A stretch of DNA of 12,075 nt from Deltaproteobacteria bacterium (GTDB lineage: Bacteria; SAR324; JACQKK01), in contig JAOUFO010000026.1 of NCBI GenBank assembly GCA_029858165.1, positions 1 to 12,075 of the forward strand, written 5' to 3'. Both the position numbers and the translations under genes were made by a program. Positions 6,037 to 12,075 of this stretch are shown one piece after another (the stretch's first letter is position 1; each line of letters opens with the position of its first letter). The notes beneath the pieces are model-generated. The model searched no databases. It was not told the DNA's origin and saw only the letters and a list, made by a program, of their open reading frames with translations.

Positions 6037-7470
6037 TTACACAATAGCTTCCGGGGTGTAACCGGCGGCATGAGGGTGGGCGGCCCGCACCTGGTCCACC
6101 TGGGCCACAAAATAATCCACCTGTTCCGGCGCCCCCCCCAAAAAGGCGGAAGGGTTTGCCAGCAGGGCTTCCACCTCCGTCTGGGAAAGCGGAAACGCCC
6201 CATCCTTTCCCAACCGCCGGGCCAGATCGTTTTCGGCCAGCAGGCCGTTTCGCAGTTCCCGGGCCACATCCACGGCATGGCGTTTGATGATTTCATGGGC
6301 CGCCTCCCGCCCCGCCCCCCGTTTGACCGCCTCCATCATCAGGGTGGTGGTGGCCAAAAAGGGGAGCTGCCGCCGGACTTCGGCCGCCAGGGACGCCTCA
6401 AACACCTCCATTTCGTTCAGCACCGTCAGAAAGGTTTCCAGTTGGCCGTCCAAAGCGAACATGGCTGAAGGCAGGGCCACCCGCCGCACCACCGAGCAGG
6501 AGACATCCCCCTCGTTCCATTGGTCCCCGGCCAGCCGGGAGACCATTTCCAGATACCCCGCCAACAGGGTTTGAAATCCGTTGATGCGCTCACAATTGCG
6601 GGCGTTCATTTTGTGGGGCATGGCCGAGGAACCCACCTGTCCTTTTTTAAACCCTTCGCTCACCAGTTCATGGCCTGTCATCAGCCGCACCCCCTTGGCA
6701 AAATCAGCCAGTCCGGCCCCCAATTGATAGGCGGCTGAAATCACCTCAAAATCCAGACTGCGGGGATACACCTGTCCCACGTTTTCCAGCACATGGGCGA
6801 ATCCCAACCGGTTGGCCGCCGCCTGTTCCAGTTTTTTAGCCTTATCCACCCCCCCCATCAGGGTGATCTGGTCCAGGCGGGTGCCCACCGCCCCTTTTAA
6901 CCCCCTCAAGGGGTAAGCCGCCAGGGTGGATTCCAACCGTTGCAGCCCATGGAGGATTTCCTCTCCGTACATGGCAAACCGGCGCCCCAGGGTGGTGGGT
7001 TGGGCGGGCACATGGTGGGTGCGGGCCACCAGGGGGGTATCCCGGAAACGGGCCGACAAAGCGGCCAGGGCGGCCAAAGCCGCCACGGTTTTATCCCGCA
7101 GCAGTTCCAGGCTGTGGCGGACCTGCAATTGCTCCACGTTGTCAGTCAGGTCCCGGCTGGTCATCCCCTTGTGGATATGCTCCACCCCGGCCAGGGCGCA
7201 AAACTCCTCAATGCGGGCTTTCACGTCATGGCGGGTCAGCCGCTCCCGTGCGTCTATGCTTTCCAGGTCCACCTGATGGGCCACCCGTTCATAGGCCGAA
7301 ATGGCCTCTTCCGGGATGTCCAGCCCCAAGGCCCGCTGGGCCTTCATGATGGCAATCCACAATTCCCGCTCCCGCACGATGCGCCCCTCGGGACTCCAAA
7401 GATGGAGCATGGCGGTGGAGGCGTAACGGTGGGCCAACACATCATGGATAACAGGCCGTTTCAGGGTCAT
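6037..7470 (-). CDS. purB: adenylosuccinate lyase
   Basis: Fumarase/aspartase-superfamily lyase acting twice in purine synthesis: SAICAR to AICAR, and adenylosuccinate to AMP, each releasing fumarate. From ATG 7470 it has 477 residues, within the family range. Signatures: HKGMTSRDLTDN at 100-111, carrying the TSxD motif; RTHHVPAQPTT at 150-160 with the acid/base histidine region; and GSSAMPHKMNARNCER at 280-295, the superfamily SSxMPxKxN loop with the flexible catalytic serine. The frame is open upstream to a TTG at 7533, but those 21 residues are proline-rich and unlike the family, so ATG 7470 before TLKRPVIHDVLAHRYAS is preferred. Neither start has a clear Shine-Dalgarno sequence. It follows the AbiJ-like gene by about 90 nt and ends just before a terminator. 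It shares fumarate-releasing aspartate chemistry with the argG pathway, but no co-regulation signal is visible. Confidence 0.96.
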   Translation of the reverse strand: MTLKRPVIHDVLAHRYASTAMLHLWSPEGRIVRERELWIAIMKAQRALGLDIPEEAISAYERVAHQVDLESIDARERLTRHDVKARIEEFCALAGVEHIHKGMTSRDLTDNVEQLQVRHSLELLRDKTVAALAALAALSARFRDTPLVARTHHVPAQPTTLGRRFAMYGEEILHGLQRLESTLAAYPLRGLKGAVGTRLDQITLMGGVDKAKKLEQAAANRLGFAHVLENVGQVYPRSLDFEVISAAYQLGAGLADFAKGVRLMTGHELVSEGFKKGQVGSSAMPHKMNARNCERINGFQTLLAGYLEMVSRLAGDQWNEGDVSCSVVRRVALPSAMFALDGQLETFLTVLNEMEVFEASLAAEVRRQLPFLATTTLMMEAVKRGAGREAAHEIIKRHAVDVARELRNGLLAENDLARRLGKDGAFPLSQTEVEALLANPSAFLGGAPEQVDYFVAQVDQVRAAHPHAAGYTPEAIV

Positions 7471-7563
7471 AGGGGCAAATGGTGGATTGGGGGTTGCCGG
7501 CCGGTTATTGTCGGCTGGATGGATGATTGGCAAAACCGCTTGCGGCGGAGAAGGGTTGAAGAA

Positions 7564-8418
7564 TCAGCCGGTTTGAAACCGGATGCCGGCCACCAGGGCT
7601 TTTTCTATGAGGTAGTTGATAAACGCTGAACTGGCAACCAGCATATAGCGGGCCTCTTCCGGGCCGCAATGGGGGTCATCCAGCAGGGCATGTGTGGTGC
7701 CGTTGCTGGTATGGGCGTATCCATGCAGGCTGGTAAGACCGTTGACCAGGGTCCGGTTGAGATGCAAAGGAACCTCCAGGTCGTTTAAAGCCTGACCCAG
7801 GGTGATTTCTTTGCCGGTCAGGATTTTGATCATCCCGGCCACCGCGGAGGTGGATGCCTGCACGCTTAAATGGTAATCAGAGGCCGCCGGGTGGGAAAGG
7901 TGGGTCAGCCCCGCCATCAGATGTTGCCGCACCGCCGTCAGGTTGTGGTGGTTCAACCGGTGGCGGACGGTTTCTATCATTTCCCGCTCCAGGGGGTCTG
8001 TCACCAAAGCCAGATGGTGGGCCACCAGCCGGTAGGGGGAATCCAACCTTTCCAGCAGGCCGTTGCAATCGGCTATAAAATGCTCGGTTTCCCCATGGCT
8101 GTGAAGCTGGATGATGTATTCCAAAAAATCGTACAAAGCGGGAAGTTCAAGAACATCAAATTCCGCCTTCAGTTGGTCCAGCAGTTTGGGCAGGGTGGGG
8201 GGGAGGGTTTCCATGGGCTTTCGCAGGAAAAAAACCCAGATGTTGGTGAAAAACCGCTTGTGAACCCCGGTCAGCCCCCCCACCGCCGGGGTGGTATCCA
8301 AAAAATACATGCGGAACAACTGCCACAGGGCCGGTTTGACGGCATCCTCACCCTGGCCGGAGGTGGATGTTGTGGCTGGAGACCCTGCGGGATTTGGGGC
8401 GGCGGGTGGTGAAATCAT
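7564..8418 (-). CDS. AbiJ-NTD4 / HEPN-like protein
   Basis: A soluble 284-residue protein with no signal peptide or membrane helix. I recognise it from memory of the family as resembling proteins annotated with the AbiJ N-terminal domain 4 and a C-terminal HEPN-like helical domain, linked to abortive infection. Residues 1-28 are low-complexity (Pro, Ala, Ser, Thr). From 30 on come ALWQLFRMYFLD, IWVFFLRKP, LPALYDFLEYI, FIADCNGLLERLDSPYRLV and ALVTDPLEREMIETV, the NTD4-type pattern. Then SDYHLSVQASTSAVAGM (180-196), TLGQALNDLE, LHGYAHTSNGTTHALLDD (231-248) and ARYMLVASSAFINYLIEKA (256-274). In relatives I recall, the last block usually reads D-G-I-R-H-A-L; here the arginine is T242, and a conserved Glu in the SAVE helix is also absent, so ribonuclease activity may be lost. 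ATG 8418 has AGGGAG with a 6-nt spacer and is preferred to the upstream TTG at 8469. It sits between argG and purB, not in a defence island. Confidence 0.75.
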   Translation of the reverse strand: MISPPAAPNPAGSPATTSTSGQGEDAVKPALWQLFRMYFLDTTPAVGGLTGVHKRFFTNIWVFFLRKPMETLPPTLPKLLDQLKAEFDVLELPALYDFLEYIIQLHSHGETEHFIADCNGLLERLDSPYRLVAHHLALVTDPLEREMIETVRHRLNHHNLTAVRQHLMAGLTHLSHPAASDYHLSVQASTSAVAGMIKILTGKEITLGQALNDLEVPLHLNRTLVNGLTSLHGYAHTSNGTTHALLDDPHCGPEEARYMLVASSAFINYLIEKALVAGIRFQTG

Positions 8419-8434
8419 CACATGCTCCCTTGCG

Positions 8435-8448
8435 GGGCCGGAAGGCCC
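8435..8448 (-). other. small GC hairpin just upstream of the AbiJ-like gene's ribosome site
   Basis: GGGCC-TTCC-GGCCC is a perfect inverted repeat on the minus strand, ending 4 nt before the AGGGAG Shine-Dalgarno sequence. It may affect initiation or be chance in GC-rich DNA. Apart from this, the gap 8419-8598 shows no clear promoter, terminator or gene. Confidence 0.25.
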
Positions 8449-8598
8449 GTGGGTGTTGGGGAATCTCAAAGGCCTTATGGTATCACTCTACCCCCCGCCT
8501 CATCCCGAAGAAAGGGGGAAATTTCCCAAAACCGGGGGGGTGGTTTTTCCCTGGCCGGAATCCGGGTTTTGCCCATAGGTGTCTTTGGTTCCACGGGT

Positions 8599-9831
8599 TT
8601 AACGGCCCGCAGGTTCCATTTTTTTCCGCTGGCGGGCCGCCGCTTTCAAAGGCAGGGCGTTCAACCGGATAAATCCGATGGCATCCTGGGGGTTGTAGGC
8701 CCCTGCGTCATCCTCCATGGAGGCAACGGCGGTATCGTACAGGCTGTAGGGGGACCTGCGGCCGGTGACCATACACCCCCCCCGGTATAGCTGAAGGCGG
8801 ACCTCTCCGGTGACCCCTTGCTGGGTATCCCGCACCATGTTCAGCAGAATCCGCATTTCCGGGCTGAACCAAAAACCGTTATACACCAAGCGGGCAAACC
8901 GGGGCATCAGGTTGTCCTTCAGGCAGATCACCTCCCGGTCCAGAGTGATGGATTCCATGGCCCGGTGGGCCGTGTGCAGCACGGTTCCTCCCGGGGTTTC
9001 GTACACCCCCCTGGATTTCATCCCCACAAAGCGGGATTCCACCATATCCACCCGCCCCACCCCGTGGAGGCCTGCCACGGTGTTCAGATGAGCCAGCAAC
9101 ACCTCCGGCTCCATGGGGCGGCCATCCACCGCCACGGCCACTCCGTCCACAAACTCAATGCTGATTTCCTGGGGGGCGTCCGGCCCCTTTCGGGGATCGG
9201 CGGTCAGCTCAAACATATCCTCCCGGGGGGCGGTCCAGGGGTCTTCCAACATGCCGGCCTCAAAACTGATGTGCATCAGGTTTTCATCAGAGCTCCAGGG
9301 CTTGGCCGCCGTGGCCTTGACCGGGATGCCGTGTTGTTCGGCATAGGCGATCAATTCCTTCCGGCCGGGGTAGGCTTTGAAAAACTCCTCCATTTTCCAG
9401 GGGGCGATCACCTGAATATCCGGGTTAAGCGCCCAGTATCCAAGCTCAAAACGGACCTGATCGTTCCCTTTGCCGGTGGCACCGTGGGATACAAACGCGG
9501 CCCCTTCTTTGGCCGCCATTTCTATCTGGGCCTTGGCAATCAGCGGGCGGGCCAGGGATGTTCCCAGCAGGTAGGTGCCTTCATACAGGGCATTGAACAT
9601 GATGGAGGGGGTGACATAATCGGTCACAAACTCCCGTTGGCGGTTTTCCATCACCACCTTCACCGCACCGGCTTTTTGCCCCTTGCGGCGGATTTCCTCC
9701 AGGTCCTCCACCTTTTGTCCCAGGTCCAGGCACAAGGCGATGACATCATACCCTTTTTGGGTGATCCAATGGACCAGCACCGAGGTGTCCAGTCCGCCGG
9801 AGTAGGCCAATACAACTTTTTCGCGGGCCAT
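8599..9831 (-). CDS. argG: argininosuccinate synthase
   Basis: Cytoplasmic enzyme joining citrulline and aspartate, with ATP cleaved to AMP and PPi, in the penultimate step of arginine synthesis. From ATG 9831 it has 410 residues; the common type I form is about 400. The PP-loop motif AYSGGLDTS is at 9-17. HGATGKGNDQVRFE at 116-129 is the family's second signature, binding citrulline and aspartate. LVYNGFWFSPEM and the C-terminal tyrosine-rich YRGGCMVTGRRSPYSLYD are also typical. The frame is open upstream to 9903, but that extension is not conserved and would begin at the predicted transcript start, so ATG 9831 is chosen although its Shine-Dalgarno sequence is poor. A run of eight C lies at 8776-8783. 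A good promoter lies about 75 nt upstream. Confidence 0.97.
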   Translation of the reverse strand: MAREKVVLAYSGGLDTSVLVHWITQKGYDVIALCLDLGQKVEDLEEIRRKGQKAGAVKVVMENRQREFVTDYVTPSIMFNALYEGTYLLGTSLARPLIAKAQIEMAAKEGAAFVSHGATGKGNDQVRFELGYWALNPDIQVIAPWKMEEFFKAYPGRKELIAYAEQHGIPVKATAAKPWSSDENLMHISFEAGMLEDPWTAPREDMFELTADPRKGPDAPQEISIEFVDGVAVAVDGRPMEPEVLLAHLNTVAGLHGVGRVDMVESRFVGMKSRGVYETPGGTVLHTAHRAMESITLDREVICLKDNLMPRFARLVYNGFWFSPEMRILLNMVRDTQQGVTGEVRLQLYRGGCMVTGRRSPYSLYDTAVASMEDDAGAYNPQDAIGFIRLNALPLKAAARQRKKMEPAGR

Positions 9832-9886
9832 GGGTGTTTTTGAAAAAGGGTTGATGGGGTCGGTCCGTGAAACCGGGCTTGAACGT

Positions 9887-9901
9887 GCCCCCCCAGGGGG
9901 C
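9887..9901 (-). promoter_or_regulatory. tight GC hairpin at the 5' end of the predicted argG transcript
   Basis: GCCCCC-TGG-GGGGGC on the minus strand forms a very stable stem at or within a few nt of the expected transcription start of the argG promoter. A 5'-terminal hairpin could protect the mRNA. No ArgR-type operator was recognised. Confidence 0.4.
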
Positions 9902-9908
9902 AAACGTT

Positions 9909-9938
9909 ATATTAGGCAGGAATTCGGCAGGATTTCAA
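9909..9938 (-). promoter_or_regulatory. sigma70-type promoter of argG
   Basis: TTGAAA (9933-9938) and TAATAT (9909-9914) are 18 nt apart on the minus strand, each close to consensus. The start would be near 9902, leaving a leader of about 70 nt before ATG 9831. It lies in the 208-nt gap after trxB. Confidence 0.65.
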
Positions 9939-9981
9939 AGCCTTTGCGAATGTTTTCTTGGCTGGCTGGTCAAGAGGTCAT

Positions 9982-10018
9982 AAAAAACGCCCTCCCTTTT
10001 CGGCGGTTCACATCCGCC
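9982..10018 (-). terminator. weak terminator candidate after the grx-trxB fusion gene
   Basis: GGCGG-ATGTGAA-CCGCC (10018-10002 on the minus strand) starts 21 nt after the TGA stop. A TTTTTT run (9987-9982) follows, but 14 nt separate it from the stem, which is too far for a classic terminator. An alternative 4-bp stem next to the T-run is weak. Confidence 0.3.
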
Positions 10019-10039
10019 TGCCGGAGGTGCCGGGGGCCG

Positions 10040-11248
10040 TCACTCCTGACTGCCCAGCCACCGCTCGGCGTCAATGGCCGCCATGCACCCGGTCCCCGCT
10101 GCGGTGATGGCCTGCCGGTATACATGGTCCGCCACATCCCCGCAGGCAAACACCCCTTCCACCGAGGTATAGGTGGAATGGCTTTTGACCTTCAGATAGC
10201 CCAAATCGTCGGTTTCCAACTGGCCGTTGAACACCGCGGTGTTGGGCTGGTGGCCGATGGCCATGAATACGCCGTCCACAACCAGGGAGGTCAGTTCCCC
10301 GGTTTTTACGTTTTTCAGCCGCGCGCCCACCACACCCTTGGCGTTGTCTCCCAACACCTCATCCACCACAGAATCCCATACAACCTTTATTTTCGGGTGT
10401 TTCAACACCCTTTCCTGCATGATGACCGACCCGCGGAATTCGTTCCGGCGGTGAATCAGATGGACAACCGTGGCGAAGTTGGTCAGATACAGGGCCTCTT
10501 CCAGGGCGGTATCCCCCCCGCCCACCACGGCGATGGGTTTGCCTTTAAAGAAAAATCCATCGCAGGTGGCGCAGGCTGAAACCCCCCGGTTGCGGTACTT
10601 CTGCTCCGATTCCAGACCCAGCCATTTGGCCGAAGCCCCGGTGGAAATGATCAACGCTTCAGCGGACAGCACATCCCCCGATTCCAGGTGGAGGGTGTAG
10701 GGCCGTTGGGAAAGGTCCACCTTATCCACATTGCCGGTTTTAAACCGGGTGCCGAACCGCTCAGCCTGTTTTTTCAGGTCTTCCATCAACTGCGGCCCCT
10801 GCACCCCGTCCGGGTATCCGGGAAAGTTTTCCACCTCGGTGGTGGTGGTCAATTGTCCCCCCGGCTCGTTGCCCGCCACCACCACCGGCTCCAGATTGGC
10901 CCTGGCCGCGTAAATGGCCGCGGTCAGGCCGGCGGGGCCGGACCCCATGATGATCACTTTGTGTTTTTCCGCCATGTCTTTTTCCCTGTGGGTTTTTCCT
11001 AAAATATGATCCAACACTCCCCGGCTTTCCAGGGCCGATACATCATCGTAGCCTCCCAGGCAAACCCCATCCACAAAAATTTGCGGGACGGTGCGCCGCC
11101 CCCCGGACAGGTTAATCATTTCCTCCCGCAGGCGGGGTTCGTTCCCGATGTTGATTTCCCGCCAGTCCACCCCTTTGCTTCGCAACAGGGTTTTTGCGGC
11201 CACGCAGTAAGGACAATAGTCCTTGGTGTACATGATGACTTCCGCCAT
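10040..11248 (-). CDS. trxB: glutaredoxin-thioredoxin reductase fusion
   Basis: A 402-residue flavoprotein with an extra redox domain at its N-terminus. Residues 1-85 are a GrxC-type glutaredoxin: YTKDYCPYC with C12 and C15, the TVPQIFVDG cis-proline segment (53-61) and GGYDD. A short polar linker (86-91) leads to a complete low-molecular-weight thioredoxin reductase of about 311 residues: FAD motif GSGPAGLTAA (102-111), redox pair CATC (226-229), NADPH motif GGGDTALEEA (243-252), HRRNEFR (266-272, the arginines expected for NADPH preference) and FAD motif GVFACGDVAD (365-374). It should pass electrons from NADPH through FAD and CATC, perhaps to the attached CPYC site. The frame is continuous with no sign of frameshift. 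M92, where a free TrxB would start, has AGGG 8 nt upstream, so a separate shorter product is possible. ATG 11248 has only a weak ribosome site. Confidence 0.95.
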   Translation of the reverse strand: MAEVIMYTKDYCPYCVAAKTLLRSKGVDWREINIGNEPRLREEMINLSGGRRTVPQIFVDGVCLGGYDDVSALESRGVLDHILGKTHREKDMAEKHKVIIMGSGPAGLTAAIYAARANLEPVVVAGNEPGGQLTTTTEVENFPGYPDGVQGPQLMEDLKKQAERFGTRFKTGNVDKVDLSQRPYTLHLESGDVLSAEALIISTGASAKWLGLESEQKYRNRGVSACATCDGFFFKGKPIAVVGGGDTALEEALYLTNFATVVHLIHRRNEFRGSVIMQERVLKHPKIKVVWDSVVDEVLGDNAKGVVGARLKNVKTGELTSLVVDGVFMAIGHQPNTAVFNGQLETDDLGYLKVKSHSTYTSVEGVFACGDVADHVYRQAITAAGTGCMAAIDAERWLGSQE

Positions 11249-11308
11249 TTTTTTGAATTTCCGGATGATTGAAGGATTCTGTAAGGAAGGGTTGTGAATG
11301 ATGAATCA

Positions 11309-11337
11309 AGTTTACCATAGGCCTGTGGAATTGCCAT
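11309..11337 (-). promoter_or_regulatory. candidate promoter of the grx-trxB fusion gene
   Basis: ATGGCA (11332-11337) and TAAACT (11309-11314) are 17 nt apart on the minus strand. TGG directly before the -10 supplies the TGn of an extended -10. The leader would be about 55 nt. It lies in the 160-nt gap after coaA, where no convincing coaA terminator was found. Confidence 0.45.
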
Positions 11338-11408
11338 GGGTGGATTTTGTATTGAAAGGGAGCAAAATGAAAATGGGGCGGCCCTGACTTTTGGTGTGAA
11401 AGCGGGAA

Positions 11409-12075
11409 TTATTGGGTCTTCAGGTGTATGCTTCCGATGGTGTGGTCTGCCTGGGCTTCCAGCACCAAATGGGCGTTTTTCCGGCTGGGGTGAATGTGTT
11501 GAATCAGGTTGGGCCGGTTGACGGTTTCCCATATCCGTTGGGCCTGTTTCAGGGCCGCGGCCTCATCCAGGGCGGCATAGCGGGCAAAATAGGCGTTGGG
11601 CTGATGCAGGGCCGCCTTTCGCAGGGCCATGAACCGTTCCAGATACCACTCCCGCACCAGCGGCTGGGGGCCGTCCAGATACAGGGCGCAATCAAAAAAG
11701 GGGGCCAGGTCCCGCGGCCCGCTTTCCAGGGGGGCCTGCCCCAGGATGTTCACCCCTTCCACCACCACCGCCTGGACCCCCTGCACCGGTTGGGTTTGCC
11801 CCGGCAGAATATCGTAGGCGGTATGGGAATACAGGGGGGCTTGGACCGGCAGTCCCCGGCGCAGATCGATTAAAAACCCTGTCAAAGCCCGGTTGTCATA
11901 GCTTTCGGGGAATCCCTTGCGGGCCAGCATGTTTTGGGCTTCCAGAATGTGGTTGGGCCATAAAAACCCGTCCGTACACACGGTGGCGGCCTTTATCCCA
12001 AAGGGCAATCCGGCCAGCAGGCCCGCCAGCAATCTGGCCGCGGAGCTTTTGCCCACCGCCACCGGACCGCTTAGC
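11409..12075 (-). CDS. coaA: type I pantothenate kinase (N-terminus cut by window edge)
   Basis: P-loop kinase that phosphorylates pantothenate, the first and usually rate-limiting step of coenzyme A synthesis. 221 residues are visible. The window opens at the P-loop, LSGPVAVGKSSAARLL. Next come TDGFLWPN, RKGFPESYD (substrate site), APLYSHTAYDILPGQ, VVVEGVNIL, the WYLERF helix, and NRPNLIQHIHPSRKNAHLVL near the C-terminus, all in the order seen in E. coli CoaA (316 residues). About 90-100 N-terminal residues lie beyond the window. One residue in the P-loop differs from the common AGSVAVGKS form (SGPVAVGKS), with the GKS core intact. The stop TAA is at 11409-11411. Confidence 0.95.
   Translation of the reverse strand, partial: LSGPVAVGKSSAARLLAGLLAGLPFGIKAATVCTDGFLWPNHILEAQNMLARKGFPESYDNRALTGFLIDLRRGLPVQAPLYSHTAYDILPGQTQPVQGVQAVVVEGVNILGQAPLESGPRDLAPFFDCALYLDGPQPLVREWYLERFMALRKAALHQPNAYFARYAALDEAAALKQAQRIWETVNRPNLIQHIHPSRKNAHLVLEAQADHTIGSIHLKTQ

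Noticed and set aside
7471..7533. TTG start at 7533 for purB
   Set aside because: The extra 21 residues are proline-rich and not family-like, and no Shine-Dalgarno sequence precedes the TTG. A tentative TTGCCA/CAATAA promoter here is also too weak to list.
8818..9843. Plus-strand open frame of 341 codons
   Set aside because: It is antisense to argG, which carries all its family signatures on the minus strand.
10960..11000. Grx and TrxB as two genes joined by a sequencing error
   Set aside because: The frame is continuous, both domains are complete and the linker has normal composition, so no error is needed to explain it.
1..12075. CRISPR arrays, insertion sequences, rRNA or known riboswitches
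   Set aside because: No repeat-spacer pattern, transposase-like frame, terminal inverted repeats, rRNA segments or recognisable riboswitch core were seen on reading both strands.

Overview
The window looks like a GC-rich bacterial chromosome segment, most probably from the Desulfobacterota (classical Deltaproteobacteria). This lineage call is inference: it rests on selenocysteine use in a small thiol-redox protein, the gene styles and the codon bias. Every gene that can be supported lies on the minus strand, so transcription runs from high to low coordinates. Long open frames on the plus strand are antisense shadows.

Right side (about 12075 to 5500), housekeeping and redox. In transcription order: the C-terminal two thirds of a type I pantothenate kinase (coaA); a 402-residue protein fusing glutaredoxin to thioredoxin reductase behind its own promoter; argininosuccinate synthase (argG) behind a good sigma70-type promoter; an AbiJ-NTD4/HEPN-like protein; adenylosuccinate lyase (purB) followed by a hairpin terminator; a 77-codon gene that standard callers would miss because codon 13 is an in-frame TGA; and RNase PH (rph).

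The short gene is the main discovery. Read through the TGA, it is a compact glutaredoxin whose active site is U-I-F-C instead of C-x-x-C. It has a strong Shine-Dalgarno sequence. A perfect 8-bp hairpin with a G-first loop begins 15 nt after the TGA (loop 23 nt after it), which is the geometry of a bacterial SECIS element. It is best read as an unannotated selenoprotein, not a pseudogene.

Middle (4628-4749): a tRNA-Pro(UGG) gene with its own promoter.

Left side (1-4489), surface polysaccharide. A WaaL/Wzy-type O-antigen ligase or polymerase is followed after 12 nt by a membrane-anchored UDP-GlcNAc 4,6-dehydratase of the WbpM/CapD type, then by a TviB/WbpO-type UDP-HexNAc 6-dehydrogenase that runs out of the window. 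Together they would make modified HexNAc-derived sugars and attach or polymerise them. The cluster starts at the 3' end of the tRNA, a common arrangement at variable-region boundaries, although no duplicated attachment site is visible here.
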